Source: Desulfurococcaceae archaeon
Lineage (GTDB): Archaea > Thermoproteota > Thermoprotei_A > Sulfolobales > Desulfurococcaceae
Direction: 5' to 3'
NCBI GenBank assembly: GCA_038845865.1
Contig: JAWBQJ010000001.1
Location: forward strand, 62,001 to 126,000
DNA length: 64,000 nt
This document shows, piece after piece, positions 16,558 to 24,450 of this stretch. The first letter of the stretch is position 1; each line of letters begins with the position of its first letter. The notes beneath the pieces are model-generated. The model was not told where the DNA came from, made no database searches, and worked only from the letters and a program-made list of their open reading frames with translations. Both the position numbers and the translations under genes were made by a program.

Positions 16558-16896
16558 TTACAGCACCTCAACAAGCCCTTTCAAATGCCCGGGTAAGTCG
16601 TCAAGGAGGACATGCTCGGAAGCGAGCACGCTTACGATGCTACTACCTTCGCGCTCATATATCTGCTTAGCCTGATCGCCACCTACGGTGTAGACCTCAA
16701 CCGTGAAGGTATAGTTACTGAGTATAAAATCTCTGAGGGCTTCAAGAACCTTCGCGGACGCCGTAGACACCAGGTATATTCTCAACCCACGGGATCCGTA
16801 GACCCTGAGTATGCTTTGAAGCCGAGTGACCACTTTCTCGGTTACGTGTCCGAGGATTATTACAGATGAAGATGGATTTCTATAGGTAAGCAACAC
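16558..16896 (-). CDS. Uncharacterised 112-residue protein, partner of radical SAM gene
   Basis: I do not recognise the family. The sequence suggests a small alpha/beta fold: a strand VIILGHV, a helix, the strand LRIYLVST, a helix KVLEALRDFI, then the strand VEVYTVGG, reminiscent of CARF-like or toprim-like Rossmann folds but without a diagnostic motif. Its stop codon is directly followed by the start of the B12 radical SAM gene, with no gap between the two, so the two are almost certainly coexpressed and probably functionally linked. Confidence 0.65.
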   Translation of the reverse strand: MLLTYRNPSSSVIILGHVTEKVVTRLQSILRVYGSRGLRIYLVSTASAKVLEALRDFILSNYTFTVEVYTVGGDQAKQIYEREGSSIVSVLASEHVLLDDLPGHLKGLVEVL

Positions 16897-16997
16897 AGGC
16901 CCCTCTCCGTCGTGAACATAGTAATGTAGCCCGGTATATAAGTCTTATTGAAAGCTCTCAACGCACTAAATCCGTAAAAAGCTTTTACATAGTAAGA

Positions 16998-17723
16998 ATG
17001 TATAGGGTCTCAGCCGTGAAAGCTACGCTTGCCGAGAAAGTAAGAGCATACATACTGAACGTGGAACAGTTTATCAGTAAAGTGAACGTGGAAGAGCTCG
17101 AATCGAACCAAGAGAGGATACTTGAGCTGGCAAGGTCTTACTTAAGTGACGCTAAGTACTACTACGAGGAGGGAGACTACATTACTAGTCTTGCCTGCAT
17201 CGCGTATGCTGAAGGACTCTTAGATTCGCTGAGAGTCGCGGGCTACGTTAAAGGAATTGAGTGGAGGCCTCTAAGCGAATTACTTAAGAGGCCGAAAGTA
17301 CTGGTTACGGGGAGCTTTGAGCTAATTCATCCAGGACACCTAGCACTACTAAGAGAGGCGTGGAAACTAGGCGAAGTCTACGTTATCGTGTCCAGGGATA
17401 AAAATTTCGAAAGATTTAAGGGCCGGAAGCCCGTCTTAAGCGAGAATGATAGGCTCGAAGTAGTGAGAGGCATTAAGTACGTCTCCAAGGCAATCCTAGG
17501 AGATGAAAATGACCTGTTAAAACCACTTGAGGACTTAAAACCAGACATTGTTCTCCTCGGGCCTGATCAGTGGATTCAACCGGAGGAGCTCTCGAGCAGG
17601 CTCAAAGAACGAGGGTTAAGCAGCGTGAAGGTGTTAAGGCTAGAAAAACGAGTTGGAGAGTGGAGTTCATCAAGTATATTGAATAGAATTAAGAACGAGG
17701 CTTACCCCGCCCGATCCCCCTGA
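16998..17723 (+). CDS. DUF357 plus cytidylyltransferase-like nucleotidyltransferase
   Basis: A 241-residue two-domain protein. Residues 1-95 are helical and fit DUF357. Residues about 98-235 are a nucleotidyltransferase with the HxGH motif HPGH (111-114) in GSFELIHPGH, and end with a WSSSSILNRI motif equivalent to the ISSTxIR motif. The nearest characterised archaeal relatives are FAD synthetase (RibL) and other cytidylyltransferases, but those lack the N-terminal domain, so the substrate is open. The last 35 bases overlap the convergent reductase gene. The start ATG at 16998 follows an A/T-rich stretch. Confidence 0.82.
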   Translation: MYRVSAVKATLAEKVRAYILNVEQFISKVNVEELESNQERILELARSYLSDAKYYYEEGDYITSLACIAYAEGLLDSLRVAGYVKGIEWRPLSELLKRPKVLVTGSFELIHPGHLALLREAWKLGEVYVIVSRDKNFERFKGRKPVLSENDRLEVVRGIKYVSKAILGDENDLLKPLEDLKPDIVLLGPDQWIQPEELSSRLKERGLSSVKVLRLEKRVGEWSSSSILNRIKNEAYPARSP

Positions 17724-18447
17724 ATAGCATCGCTTCCATTGAAGAGACCCTCCTTAATCGCTCCTCCCGCATATTTGCACGGTACTTTTCAACCACCTCC
17801 GCTAGGTTTCTCACGTTGACGTCCGCTCTATAGCCCAGGTGCCCACCATAGCTTCTTATAGCCTTAATTGTTTCAGTAACGAGGTAGCCTACATTGTAGG
17901 CGTCTTTTAACGCCCCCTCATCCTTAGTTACGTCGTCTAGGTGGGTGTATGCCATACTCCATGGTGCAACTACAGCACCCATGCTGTTTAAAACGGACAT
18001 CAAATACGCTACTGCCATGAAAACTCCACTGTCAAGTCCTGTGACTATGAAGCCTACAACCTTGCCTTCGAGCAGGCTCCTACCGGCGTGGAAGATCATG
18101 TTTTCCATGCTAGTTAACCGGTCGATGAAGTTTTTAAGCATACCGCTCGGTGCATACCAGTAAACTGGAGTCGAGATGATTATGCCATCTGCTTCAAGGG
18201 TTTTTTCCGCTACCCCGTTGAAGTCGTCATCTTCTATAATGCATGGGAATTTGCAATACTTCACGTTGTCGGAAACGCAACCTATACACGGCTTAATGTT
18301 GTAGTCGTAGATGTGTATTACTTCAGGCGTGCCACCAGCCTCTTTAATGCCGAGTACTGCCACCTCTGCTAGCTGGGCTGACGAGCCGTACTTTCTCGGT
18401 GAGCCGTTTATGATTAGTACCTTGGGCTTATACTCCACGATCACCAC
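17689..18447 (-). CDS. Flavodoxin-like NAD(P)H-dependent FMN reductase
   Basis: A 252-residue protein with a flavodoxin-like fold. The FMN phosphate loop is INGSPRKYGSSA near 14-25, and the second flavin loop is TPVYWYAPSGMLKNFIDR near 94-111. A cysteine group, CIGC and CKFPC (about 53-69), sits where Isf-type iron-sulfur flavoproteins place a compact 4Fe-4S motif, though the spacing here (CxxC then CxxxC) is looser, so a cluster is possible but unproven. The role is likely electron transfer or quinone reduction. The C-terminal 35 bases overlap the end of the convergent nucleotidyltransferase gene. Confidence 0.85.
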   Translation of the reverse strand: MVIVEYKPKVLIINGSPRKYGSSAQLAEVAVLGIKEAGGTPEVIHIYDYNIKPCIGCVSDNVKYCKFPCIIEDDDFNGVAEKTLEADGIIISTPVYWYAPSGMLKNFIDRLTSMENMIFHAGRSLLEGKVVGFIVTGLDSGVFMAVAYLMSVLNSMGAVVAPWSMAYTHLDDVTKDEGALKDAYNVGYLVTETIKAIRSYGGHLGYRADVNVRNLAEVVEKYRANMREERLRRVSSMEAMLFRGIGRGKPRS

Positions 18448-18531
18448 CTAAGCAAAACCGTGAATACCTCTTATAAGCTCAAGCACTTAAACTTATTTTA
18501 CTAATTTTTTTACTAAAAAGGGTGCAACAAC

Positions 18532-19014
18532 GTGGAGAGAATCTACCCGCGCCACGCCATAGCGGCCGTTGCGGCTGTCTTAATAAAAGAGGGGAGAATT
18601 CTCCTGGTTAAGCGTGGCTATCCACCTGGCCTCGGTAAGTGGTCTATTCCAGGCGGAGTAGTTGAAGCAGGTGAGAAGTTAGTAGACGCAGCTAAACGAG
18701 AACTCAAGGAGGAAACCGGACTTGAAGCAGAGCCTCTCGGTATACTCTGGGTACTTAACAACATTGTATATGATGGAGGGAAGAGGGTCATGTATCACTA
18801 CTTAATAGTAGACATACTATTCGACTCCACAACGACTAGAGGGGAGCTGAGGCCGGGTAGCGATGTTCTAGACACATCTTGGTTCGATCTCGGCGAAGCG
18901 TTGAGCTCTCCGAACGTGTCAAGAACGACGAAGAGGCTTATTAAAAGAATTGAAAGATACGGAATTCAGGTGCTACCACTAGAAGATGTAGACCATGAGT
19001 CCGTGCAACAATAA
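18532..19014 (+). CDS. Nudix hydrolase (ADP-ribose pyrophosphatase-like)
   Basis: A 160-residue protein with a complete Nudix box beginning at GGVVEAGE (41-48) and ending REL.EETGL (57-64), matching GX5EX7REUXEEXGU with all catalytic glutamates. The surrounding layout ([23 protein letters not shown]) resembles ADP-ribose or nucleotide pyrophosphatases that clean up cell metabolites. The start is GTG at 18532; the preceding A/T-rich tract (about 18490-18515) is a plausible promoter. There is no operon partner. Substrate specificity cannot be fixed from sequence. Confidence 0.9.
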   Translation: MERIYPRHAIAAVAAVLIKEGRILLVKRGYPPGLGKWSIPGGVVEAGEKLVDAAKRELKEETGLEAEPLGILWVLNNIVYDGGKRVMYHYLIVDILFDSTTTRGELRPGSDVLDTSWFDLGEALSSPNVSRTTKRLIKRIERYGIQVLPLEDVDHESVQQ

Positions 19015-19123
19015 GCTTCCTAACCGGCTTTCTGAAAGCTCTCCAGCGACCAGCCCAGTTCACGCGCCGTTCTGACTCTTGGGAAACCAGTGCGGTGCCC
19101 GCTAACGAGAATGGTGCTCGAAT

Positions 19124-19552
19124 TTAGAGGGAGCCCTTGCTCTTTTTTGATATTCTTTCTAGGCATCCATCTCTGTATGGTCTAATGTAGCTGTAGTCTC
19201 TCTCGAAAACCAAGTTGGGATCTAGCTGTCTCAAGACGTATTTGCAAACGGTTTCGGAAATAACTTTACAAGTGAACTTCGTATCGAGCCCTAGTAGTAG
19301 CGTTAACCTCAGTATTGGGCAAGGATTGCGCGAGATCGTTACCAGCTCACTATCAGTTAATTTGATTACCTCTACGTGTTCTGGTTTAAGCCTTAAGAAA
19401 TCGTAGTAGAATAACTGTAAAATACCCTTCATCGATGAAACTCTTCTGGATATACGCGTCCAGAGAAAACCATAGATGTAGAAGACCACGAGCCCCATGT
19501 ACACGGGCACAAGCCTAACGACTTGGACTAATTTCCCCCTCACGAGTTTCAA
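19124..19552 (-). CDS. Uncharacterised cysteine-containing membrane-anchored protein
   Basis: A 142-residue protein with one hydrophobic segment near 10-31 and a soluble C-terminal part with cysteines at 78, 95, 103 and 130, in a pattern NPCP...C...C...RPYRDGC. This loosely recalls the cysteine arrangement in proteins related to L-2-amino-thiazoline-carboxylate hydrolase and V4R-type domains, but the match is weak and I would not assign it. It stands alone on the minus strand. Codon use is like its neighbours. Confidence 0.5.
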   Translation of the reverse strand: MKLVRGKLVQVVRLVPVYMGLVVFYIYGFLWTRISRRVSSMKGILQLFYYDFLRLKPEHVEVIKLTDSELVTISRNPCPILRLTLLLGLDTKFTCKVISETVCKYVLRQLDPNLVFERDYSYIRPYRDGCLERISKKSKGSL

Positions 19553-19797
19553 TACTACGCCACCCCCGATGGAACCCCGTTAAAGTGATCAAGGCTCTGC
19601 CGATCTCCCTTCAATATTTCATTACTGAGCTCCTAATAACCATGCACCTGGGCAGTCTTCTAAGCATCTGGCACGATACGTGCCGAGCTCCTCGCATTCC
19701 CTTACCCTGTACGCCGTCGTATAGGCATGTTAGCACGGGTTCTGCGATCTACACATACATAGGCGCGCTGGACATCGTTACTGAAATATAAGGGACT

Positions 19798-20226
19798 ATG
19801 ACCATTTCAATTGTTGTAATGCTCGGTGCTGTAACCTTGAATAAGTTGCGTTTAATACTGGTAGTCTCTTGGCTTCTGGTGTTCATGGCGTACTTAGCGC
19901 CTTGGAGCGAATCTAATAGAGGATTACACAGTGGCTTAGGCTTACTGCCCTTCACTGCCCCGTATTTAGTGGGCTTAGTACTGGGGTTGCTTGCAGTATT
20001 TACGAAGACTCGTAGGTTTTCGCTAGTCATTGCACCGAGCATCCTGATGTTCACCGGTATACTGCTTGTCATTTCTTGGTGGTACGGGCTGGCATTACAC
20101 TATGTCGCCACCGGCGGCGGCATCGCTGAACTTGAGCCGGGAATATGGCTTGCAACAGCAGCTTCATTGGTGTACTTATTATTAAGCATCTACGTACATG
20201 CATCCAAGAAGCCAAAGGTAGTCTAG
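19798..20226 (+). CDS. Uncharacterised four-helix membrane protein
   Basis: A 142-residue hydrophobic protein with four likely membrane helices (about 3-35, 55-72, 77-100, 115-135) and a short basic C-terminal tail (HASKKPKVV). No family was recognised and no charged catalytic motif is visible. It is flanked by a 245-base space upstream with no gene and a 190-base space downstream. The start ATG at 19798 is the first in frame; ATG at 19819 is an alternative. Confidence 0.5.
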   Translation: MTISIVVMLGAVTLNKLRLILVVSWLLVFMAYLAPWSESNRGLHSGLGLLPFTAPYLVGLVLGLLAVFTKTRRFSLVIAPSILMFTGILLVISWWYGLALHYVATGGGIAELEPGIWLATAASLVYLLLSIYVHASKKPKVV

Positions 20227-20416
20227 TCACGTATGCTTGGCTACCGGAAACGCGAATACCGTATAAACCGCTACAAGTGGGGTTGAAAGCGCGTGTTCCA
20301 GTAGCTGTCAGAGGCCTCACTACACACAACTACGTGTTTCAGATACACGACATCGGGCTTGGAGACTTAGTAACGAGGATTTAGAGAGGAGTGTAATAGT
20401 AAGCGGTGGTACGGAG

Positions 20417-20944
20417 TTGAAGGTAGTTTACAGCGTTGGTTATGGTGGTAGGTCGCTTAGCGAGTTACTAAACCTGCTGAAGTACTACGGCATCGAAGTG
20501 GTAGTGGATGTGAGGAGGTGGAATAGGTCTTTAAAAGTCCCAGAATTCTCCGGCAACAACCTCGAGTCAGCCTTGAAAAAGCACAATGTAAGATACTACT
20601 GGTTACCCGTACTTGGTGGGTATAGAAAGTTCGGTGTTGACGTAGAAGACCTCGGCATGGCTAAGTGCTTCGAATCCGAGGGTTTTAGAGCTTACGCTAC
20701 TTATATAGCTACCAAGCCCGAGGTAGTGCCATTCCTGGAAAAACTACTAGAGCTAGCATCTAACAGCACCTCCGCAATCCTGTGTAGAGAAAGATATCCT
20801 TGGCTATGCCATAGGAAAATCCTATCGGACTACCTCGTGATTAAGGGACTTAAAGTGCTACATATCGTTGAAAGAGATAAGCTAGTAGAGCACAAGTTAA
20901 GTAAATGCGCCGTAGTAGATGGTGGGGAGCTTAGATACATCTAA
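20417..20944 (+). CDS. DUF488 family protein
   Basis: A 175-residue protein of the DUF488 family: opening YSVGYGGRSLSEL, VVVDVRRWNRS near 29-39, LPVLGG near 64-69, and a later segment with CRERYPWLCHRK near 132-143 that places two cysteines around a basic helix. DUF488 proteins are widespread and lack a proven reaction; the conserved Arg/Cys/His cluster suggests a phosphate- or nucleic-acid-related enzyme. The start is TTG at 20417, with no upstream in-frame ATG or GTG and a GGTGG stretch just before it. Confidence 0.82.
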   Translation: MKVVYSVGYGGRSLSELLNLLKYYGIEVVVDVRRWNRSLKVPEFSGNNLESALKKHNVRYYWLPVLGGYRKFGVDVEDLGMAKCFESEGFRAYATYIATKPEVVPFLEKLLELASNSTSAILCRERYPWLCHRKILSDYLVIKGLKVLHIVERDKLVEHKLSKCAVVDGGELRYI

Positions 20945-20978
20945 CTAAAAAAAGTATGAAAAGAGAAGACGTTTCCAG

Positions 20979-22079
20979 CTACTTCAGTACTAGGCCTTTA
21001 ACTTCTCTAAGCCATTCCGGTGTAACTTCCTCTGCAAAGTGCTTAACTAGCAGTGCAGCGTTGTAAACGTCGTTCAAATCAACTACCTCGACTGGGCTGT
21101 GTATATATCTTGTTGGAATGGACACCGTGCCCGCGGGAACCCCCTCCTTGTTCAATGCTATAGCACTAGCATCTGTCGTACCACCTGGTATTATCTCTAC
21201 CTGGTATGGTATCCTGTACTTTTCCGCAACTTGCACTAGAAAATCGACAACTTTAGGATGGGCTATTAGACCCGATGCGCTTCTACCATCGGCTATTTTT
21301 ATTGCCGGCCCCTTGCCCAGCTTAGTGTACCACTCACTCTTAGCTACGCCGGGAACGTCACTCGCTATCGTGACGTCAATTGCTAGTGCCACGTCCGGGG
21401 AAATGGCGAATGCCGACGTCCTAGCGCCCTTTAGTCCCACCTCCTCCTGCACGGTAGCGACGAAGTAGACGTCTACTCTCGGCCTCTCAAGCATTTGTGC
21501 AGCCTTGACCAGCGTTGTAACCCCTACGCGGTCATCAAAAGCCTTACCTGTAACTCGGTCACTGGTTAACTCGACTACTTCCCGGTCAAAGACGAGAATA
21601 TCACCTACACGGATACCCATCTTATCCGCCTCTTCTTTCGAGGATGCCCCCACATCTACGAACAGCTCCCTGAGTTCTGGCACCTTCTGGAGTTCCTCGG
21701 GCTTGGCTACATGTAGTGGTTTTAGACCAACCACTCCACGCAGGAGCTTTCCATCCCGAGTCTTTAACATAACTCTTTGGTACAGTAGGGATCTCTCAGC
21801 CACACCACCTATTGGAACTACCCTTAGAAAACCATCATCCTCGATATGTGACACGAAGAGGCCTATTTCGTCCATGTGCGCCGCTATCATTAACCTGCCC
21901 TCACCACTAGACCCCTTCTTCAAGCCAACGAGGTTGCCCCAAGTGTCTATCCAGAGCCTGTCTACATGAGGCTTTAGGTACTCCGATACGATCGCCCTTA
22001 CCGAGTCTTCACGCCCACTAGGGCCAGGTACTTCAGCTAGTTGCTTTAAGAGGTTTAGAACCTCCTGCTTTGCATTCAC
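20979..22079 (-). CDS. M42 family metal-dependent aminopeptidase (TET-like)
   Basis: A 366-residue di-metal aminopeptidase of family M42, which in archaea forms 12-subunit tetrahedral TET particles that clear peptides released by the proteasome. Metal and catalytic motifs are visible: AAHMDE (H68, D70), the bridging aspartate in AFDDRVG (D182), the catalytic Glu pair in VQEEVG (212-213), AIDVTIASDVPG near 233-244, and the late histidine in TRYIHSPVE. The length is typical. The gene stands alone, upstream of a 530-base gap. Confidence 0.92.
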   Translation of the reverse strand: MNAKQEVLNLLKQLAEVPGPSGREDSVRAIVSEYLKPHVDRLWIDTWGNLVGLKKGSSGEGRLMIAAHMDEIGLFVSHIEDDGFLRVVPIGGVAERSLLYQRVMLKTRDGKLLRGVVGLKPLHVAKPEELQKVPELRELFVDVGASSKEEADKMGIRVGDILVFDREVVELTSDRVTGKAFDDRVGVTTLVKAAQMLERPRVDVYFVATVQEEVGLKGARTSAFAISPDVALAIDVTIASDVPGVAKSEWYTKLGKGPAIKIADGRSASGLIAHPKVVDFLVQVAEKYRIPYQVEIIPGGTTDASAIALNKEGVPAGTVSIPTRYIHSPVEVVDLNDVYNAALLVKHFAEEVTPEWLREVKGLVLK

Positions 22080-22608
22080 ACGGAACCACCCTTTTACAGT
22101 ATTAAGCCAGCCGAGTTATAAGCTATGAATAGCCTGCTTGAAATCCACATGGTCTGCACATTAAGTGGCGATACCGTGAACGAGACGCTAATATTTACGG
22201 GATTAGTAGCCGCCTGAACGGGTGGAGACCGATGACATGGACACCGATGAAATGGTGCTCCGAGGTCTGTAAAGCCAAGAGTTGGCAACAAACCATACCA
22301 ACCAACATGAAACTCAAACCCCTTACTTAGACGGATTAATGCCGTAGCCGTATTCGGTGTCTTAACGATGGGATTGTTTCATCCTTGTTCCCCTGCATCC
22401 CGCTCGGGTTTTCATCGGGTTTAGGGGCGTTCAGGGTGACTCCTGGTACCTCACGTCTTGAGCATCTCGGGGAGAGCCTTAATGGGCCCTCAAACCCTCA
22501 TCGAACAACCTCCACATAATACCACATACAGAGTACTTACAAGCATATCCATACACATCAACCAGTATTAACAGACATAAAAACTCAAAACAACTACATG
22601 AGGCTGTC
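22080..22608. other. Gene-poor gap, possible decayed mobile element
   Basis: No gene over 45 codons with convincing composition is present. One plus-strand frame (about 22345-22528) reads through as a peptide containing VTPGTSRLEHLGESLNGP, which faintly resembles the proline-rich C-terminus of some archaeal TnpB proteins. A near-perfect direct repeat CCGATGACATGG / CCGATGAAATGG lies at 22229-22240 and 22244-22255. Both are weak hints of an eroded IS200/IS605-type element. No terminal repeats or transposase core were found. Confidence 0.25.
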
Positions 22609-22746
22609 ATGAACACCATATTCGCGGAAAAGTACAGGTGGAATCCCGAAGCGGTAGCGCTACTAGTACTAGTGGCGTTACTTACAGCAATATTTCTAGT
22701 GGTAGTGTTTCCCGTATTTCACCTTGCTTTGCATTTCCTTTACTGA
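22609..22746 (+). CDS. Small single-pass membrane protein (45 aa)
   Basis: A short open frame starting at ATG 22609. It encodes a polar N-terminus (FAEKYRWNPEA, residues 5-15) followed by one long hydrophobic helix (about 16-40) and ends with TGA at 22746. The pattern of short charged head, Pro and single helix is like archaeal SecG/Sec61-beta tails or small respiratory subunits, but no diagnostic motif is present. It overlaps the end of the convergent HtrA gene by 7 bases. The composition fits a real membrane protein, but at this length chance cannot be excluded. Confidence 0.45.
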   Translation: MNTIFAEKYRWNPEAVALLVLVALLTAIFLVVVFPVFHLALHFLY

Positions 22747-23675
22747 ATTTCCTCTACGGCGACTTCCACTTCGACCGTGAACTTGCGCCTACCTCGAACT
22801 AGGTCCAGCACAATGTAGCCTCTCTCAATGCTATCTTCAATTACCTCTCTTAATTCGCCTGTTCTCTTCACGGGTTTGCCATTAGCTGCAACTATTATGT
22901 CTCCTTCGGTGATTCCGCTCCTCTCAGCTGGGAAACCAGGCACTACTTTTACTACGATAAGCCCTTCCGATAAGGGTAGTTTGTAAAGTGCTGCCATTGT
23001 AGGGTTTACCGGGGCCACGTATACTCCGATCCAGGCCCTTAAGGGCCTACCATACTTATTAACCATCTCAATGAAGCGTTTTACGGTATTTATCGGTATA
23101 GCAAAGCCTATACCCTGCGCGAACGGGATAATAGCTGTCGTAACCCCTATCGCCTCACCTTCTATGTTCACTAAGGGACCACCACTATTTCCTGGGTTTA
23201 TGGCGGCATCCGTCTGTATAACGTCCTCTAAAATGATGTTCTGTGACGTTATGGTCCTTCCAGCGGCACTTACAACCCCCATCGTTACTGAGTTTTCCAG
23301 TAAGCCTAGCGGCGATCCTATAGCGAGCACGAGTTCCCCTACCTCGAGCTTATTTGAGTCCCCCAACTTTATGGGGGTGCCATGCTCAGCCGTCTCCAAG
23401 AGTGCTAGGTCTCTGTGAGGGTCAGCTGCAATTATTCTGGCATCGCTTACGTATCCATCACTAAATATCACTGATACCTTTGAAGCGCCTCGTATCACGT
23501 GAGCGTTCGTGACAACGTAGCCCGGTACTACTACAAAGCCTGAGCCATAGCCTCTTACGGGCTCGTAGCCGAAGAAGAGTAAGGGGTGTGGAATCTCGGT
23601 GGAAATCGTGACTACGGATGGTTTTACTTGCTTTACTACGGTTGCTATTTCTCTACTAAGGTCTTTAATGCTCAA
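22740..23675 (-). CDS. HtrA/DegP-type serine protease with PDZ domain
   Basis: A 311-residue trypsin-fold protease. The catalytic triad is intact: His59 in VVTNAHVI, Asp89 in DPHRDLALLE and Ser164 in INPGNSGGPL. Residues about 215-305 form one PDZ domain, with the carboxylate-binding region near SEGLIVVKVVPG. Bacterial HtrA enzymes act outside the cytoplasm, but this protein has no signal peptide or membrane anchor (it opens MSIKDLSREIATVVKQVKPS), so it is predicted cytoplasmic. Its role would be quality control of damaged proteins at high temperature. Confidence 0.93.
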   Translation of the reverse strand: MSIKDLSREIATVVKQVKPSVVTISTEIPHPLLFFGYEPVRGYGSGFVVVPGYVVTNAHVIRGASKVSVIFSDGYVSDARIIAADPHRDLALLETAEHGTPIKLGDSNKLEVGELVLAIGSPLGLLENSVTMGVVSAAGRTITSQNIILEDVIQTDAAINPGNSGGPLVNIEGEAIGVTTAIIPFAQGIGFAIPINTVKRFIEMVNKYGRPLRAWIGVYVAPVNPTMAALYKLPLSEGLIVVKVVPGFPAERSGITEGDIIVAANGKPVKRTGELREVIEDSIERGYIVLDLVRGRRKFTVEVEVAVEEIQ

Positions 23676-23721
23676 AACCTCTCACCTCGAAGCACTAATA
23701 AACCGGTCTTCGTTATTAAGC

Positions 23722-24378
23722 TTATGGTGAGGTCTCGAGCGCCTTTAGAAGGGCGTTTAAATTAACCATCTTGCTGTGCGCGTTGAGTTTAACGCTCTTA
23801 TCGCGGATAAGCGCCGTGAATGCCTTTTTAGACAAGTCCACGCTGTGAAGCACATAAACGGCTTTAACGTTAGCCTTTAAAGATCCACCTTCGTAGCCCA
23901 GTCTCGACACCATTTCATCTAGAATGCTCCTTTTAACTAGTAAACCATAGTATACGCCCCGCGCAACGGCCCTATCCGTACGTGCAGGTATAATGAAGCG
24001 TAAGAACTGCTCTTTTCCTGAGGGCCTTGCTACGAGGGATCTCGCCTCCTCGACCATCTCGTCTATTGTCTTAAGCGTATTGCGGATGTAGCTTTCAACC
24101 TCTTCTTTATCACATGCTACCTCGGGGAGTCTTTTATAATGTAATTGGCTGGCAAAGTGAAGCTGGTATAGAGCAATAGGGCTTTTGAATGCTAAGAGTA
24201 ACCTCGCATCCGGGTATTCCTCGAACTCTGTCTTTAACAGCTTGTAAAGAGCACAATCAAAGATATATGTGTCGTCACTACCAATCGGGTTTATTAGAAC
24301 GACGTGATTCCAAAAACATATCTTGTCGTCAGAACAGTGCTTTCTCAGCAACTTTTCATCTACATCAATATAGCTCAC
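23722..24378 (-). CDS. Uncharacterised 218-residue protein
   Basis: I do not recognise this protein. It is soluble, mixed alpha/beta, with cysteines at 15 and 21 (HCSDDKIC), C42 and C109. A helix-rich middle (EEVESYIRNTLKTIDEMVEE) is followed by a basic stretch (IPARTDRAVARGVYYG). There are no membrane segments. It sits between HtrA and dihydrolipoyl dehydrogenase on the same strand with gaps of 46 and 72 bases, so may or may not be cotranscribed. Codon use and composition are normal for the region. Confidence 0.6.
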   Translation of the reverse strand: MSYIDVDEKLLRKHCSDDKICFWNHVVLINPIGSDDTYIFDCALYKLLKTEFEEYPDARLLLAFKSPIALYQLHFASQLHYKRLPEVACDKEEVESYIRNTLKTIDEMVEEARSLVARPSGKEQFLRFIIPARTDRAVARGVYYGLLVKRSILDEMVSRLGYEGGSLKANVKAVYVLHSVDLSKKAFTALIRDKSVKLNAHSKMVNLNALLKALETSP

Positions 24379-24450
24379 AAGACGACACCATGGTAATAGA
24401 TGAACTTAGTTTCTTAATAAATTGAGCGCCCTCGAGGCCGCCCCCAAGCT

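Noticed and set aside
19585-19791. 68-codon frame before the four-helix membrane protein
   Set aside because: There is no fold or family signal and no good ribosome-binding site, and the composition is not convincing.
20145-20384. 79-codon frame overlapping the membrane protein and its spacer
   Set aside because: Most of it overlaps a better frame. The part in the spacer has no usable start with a binding site, though a decayed fragment cannot be excluded.
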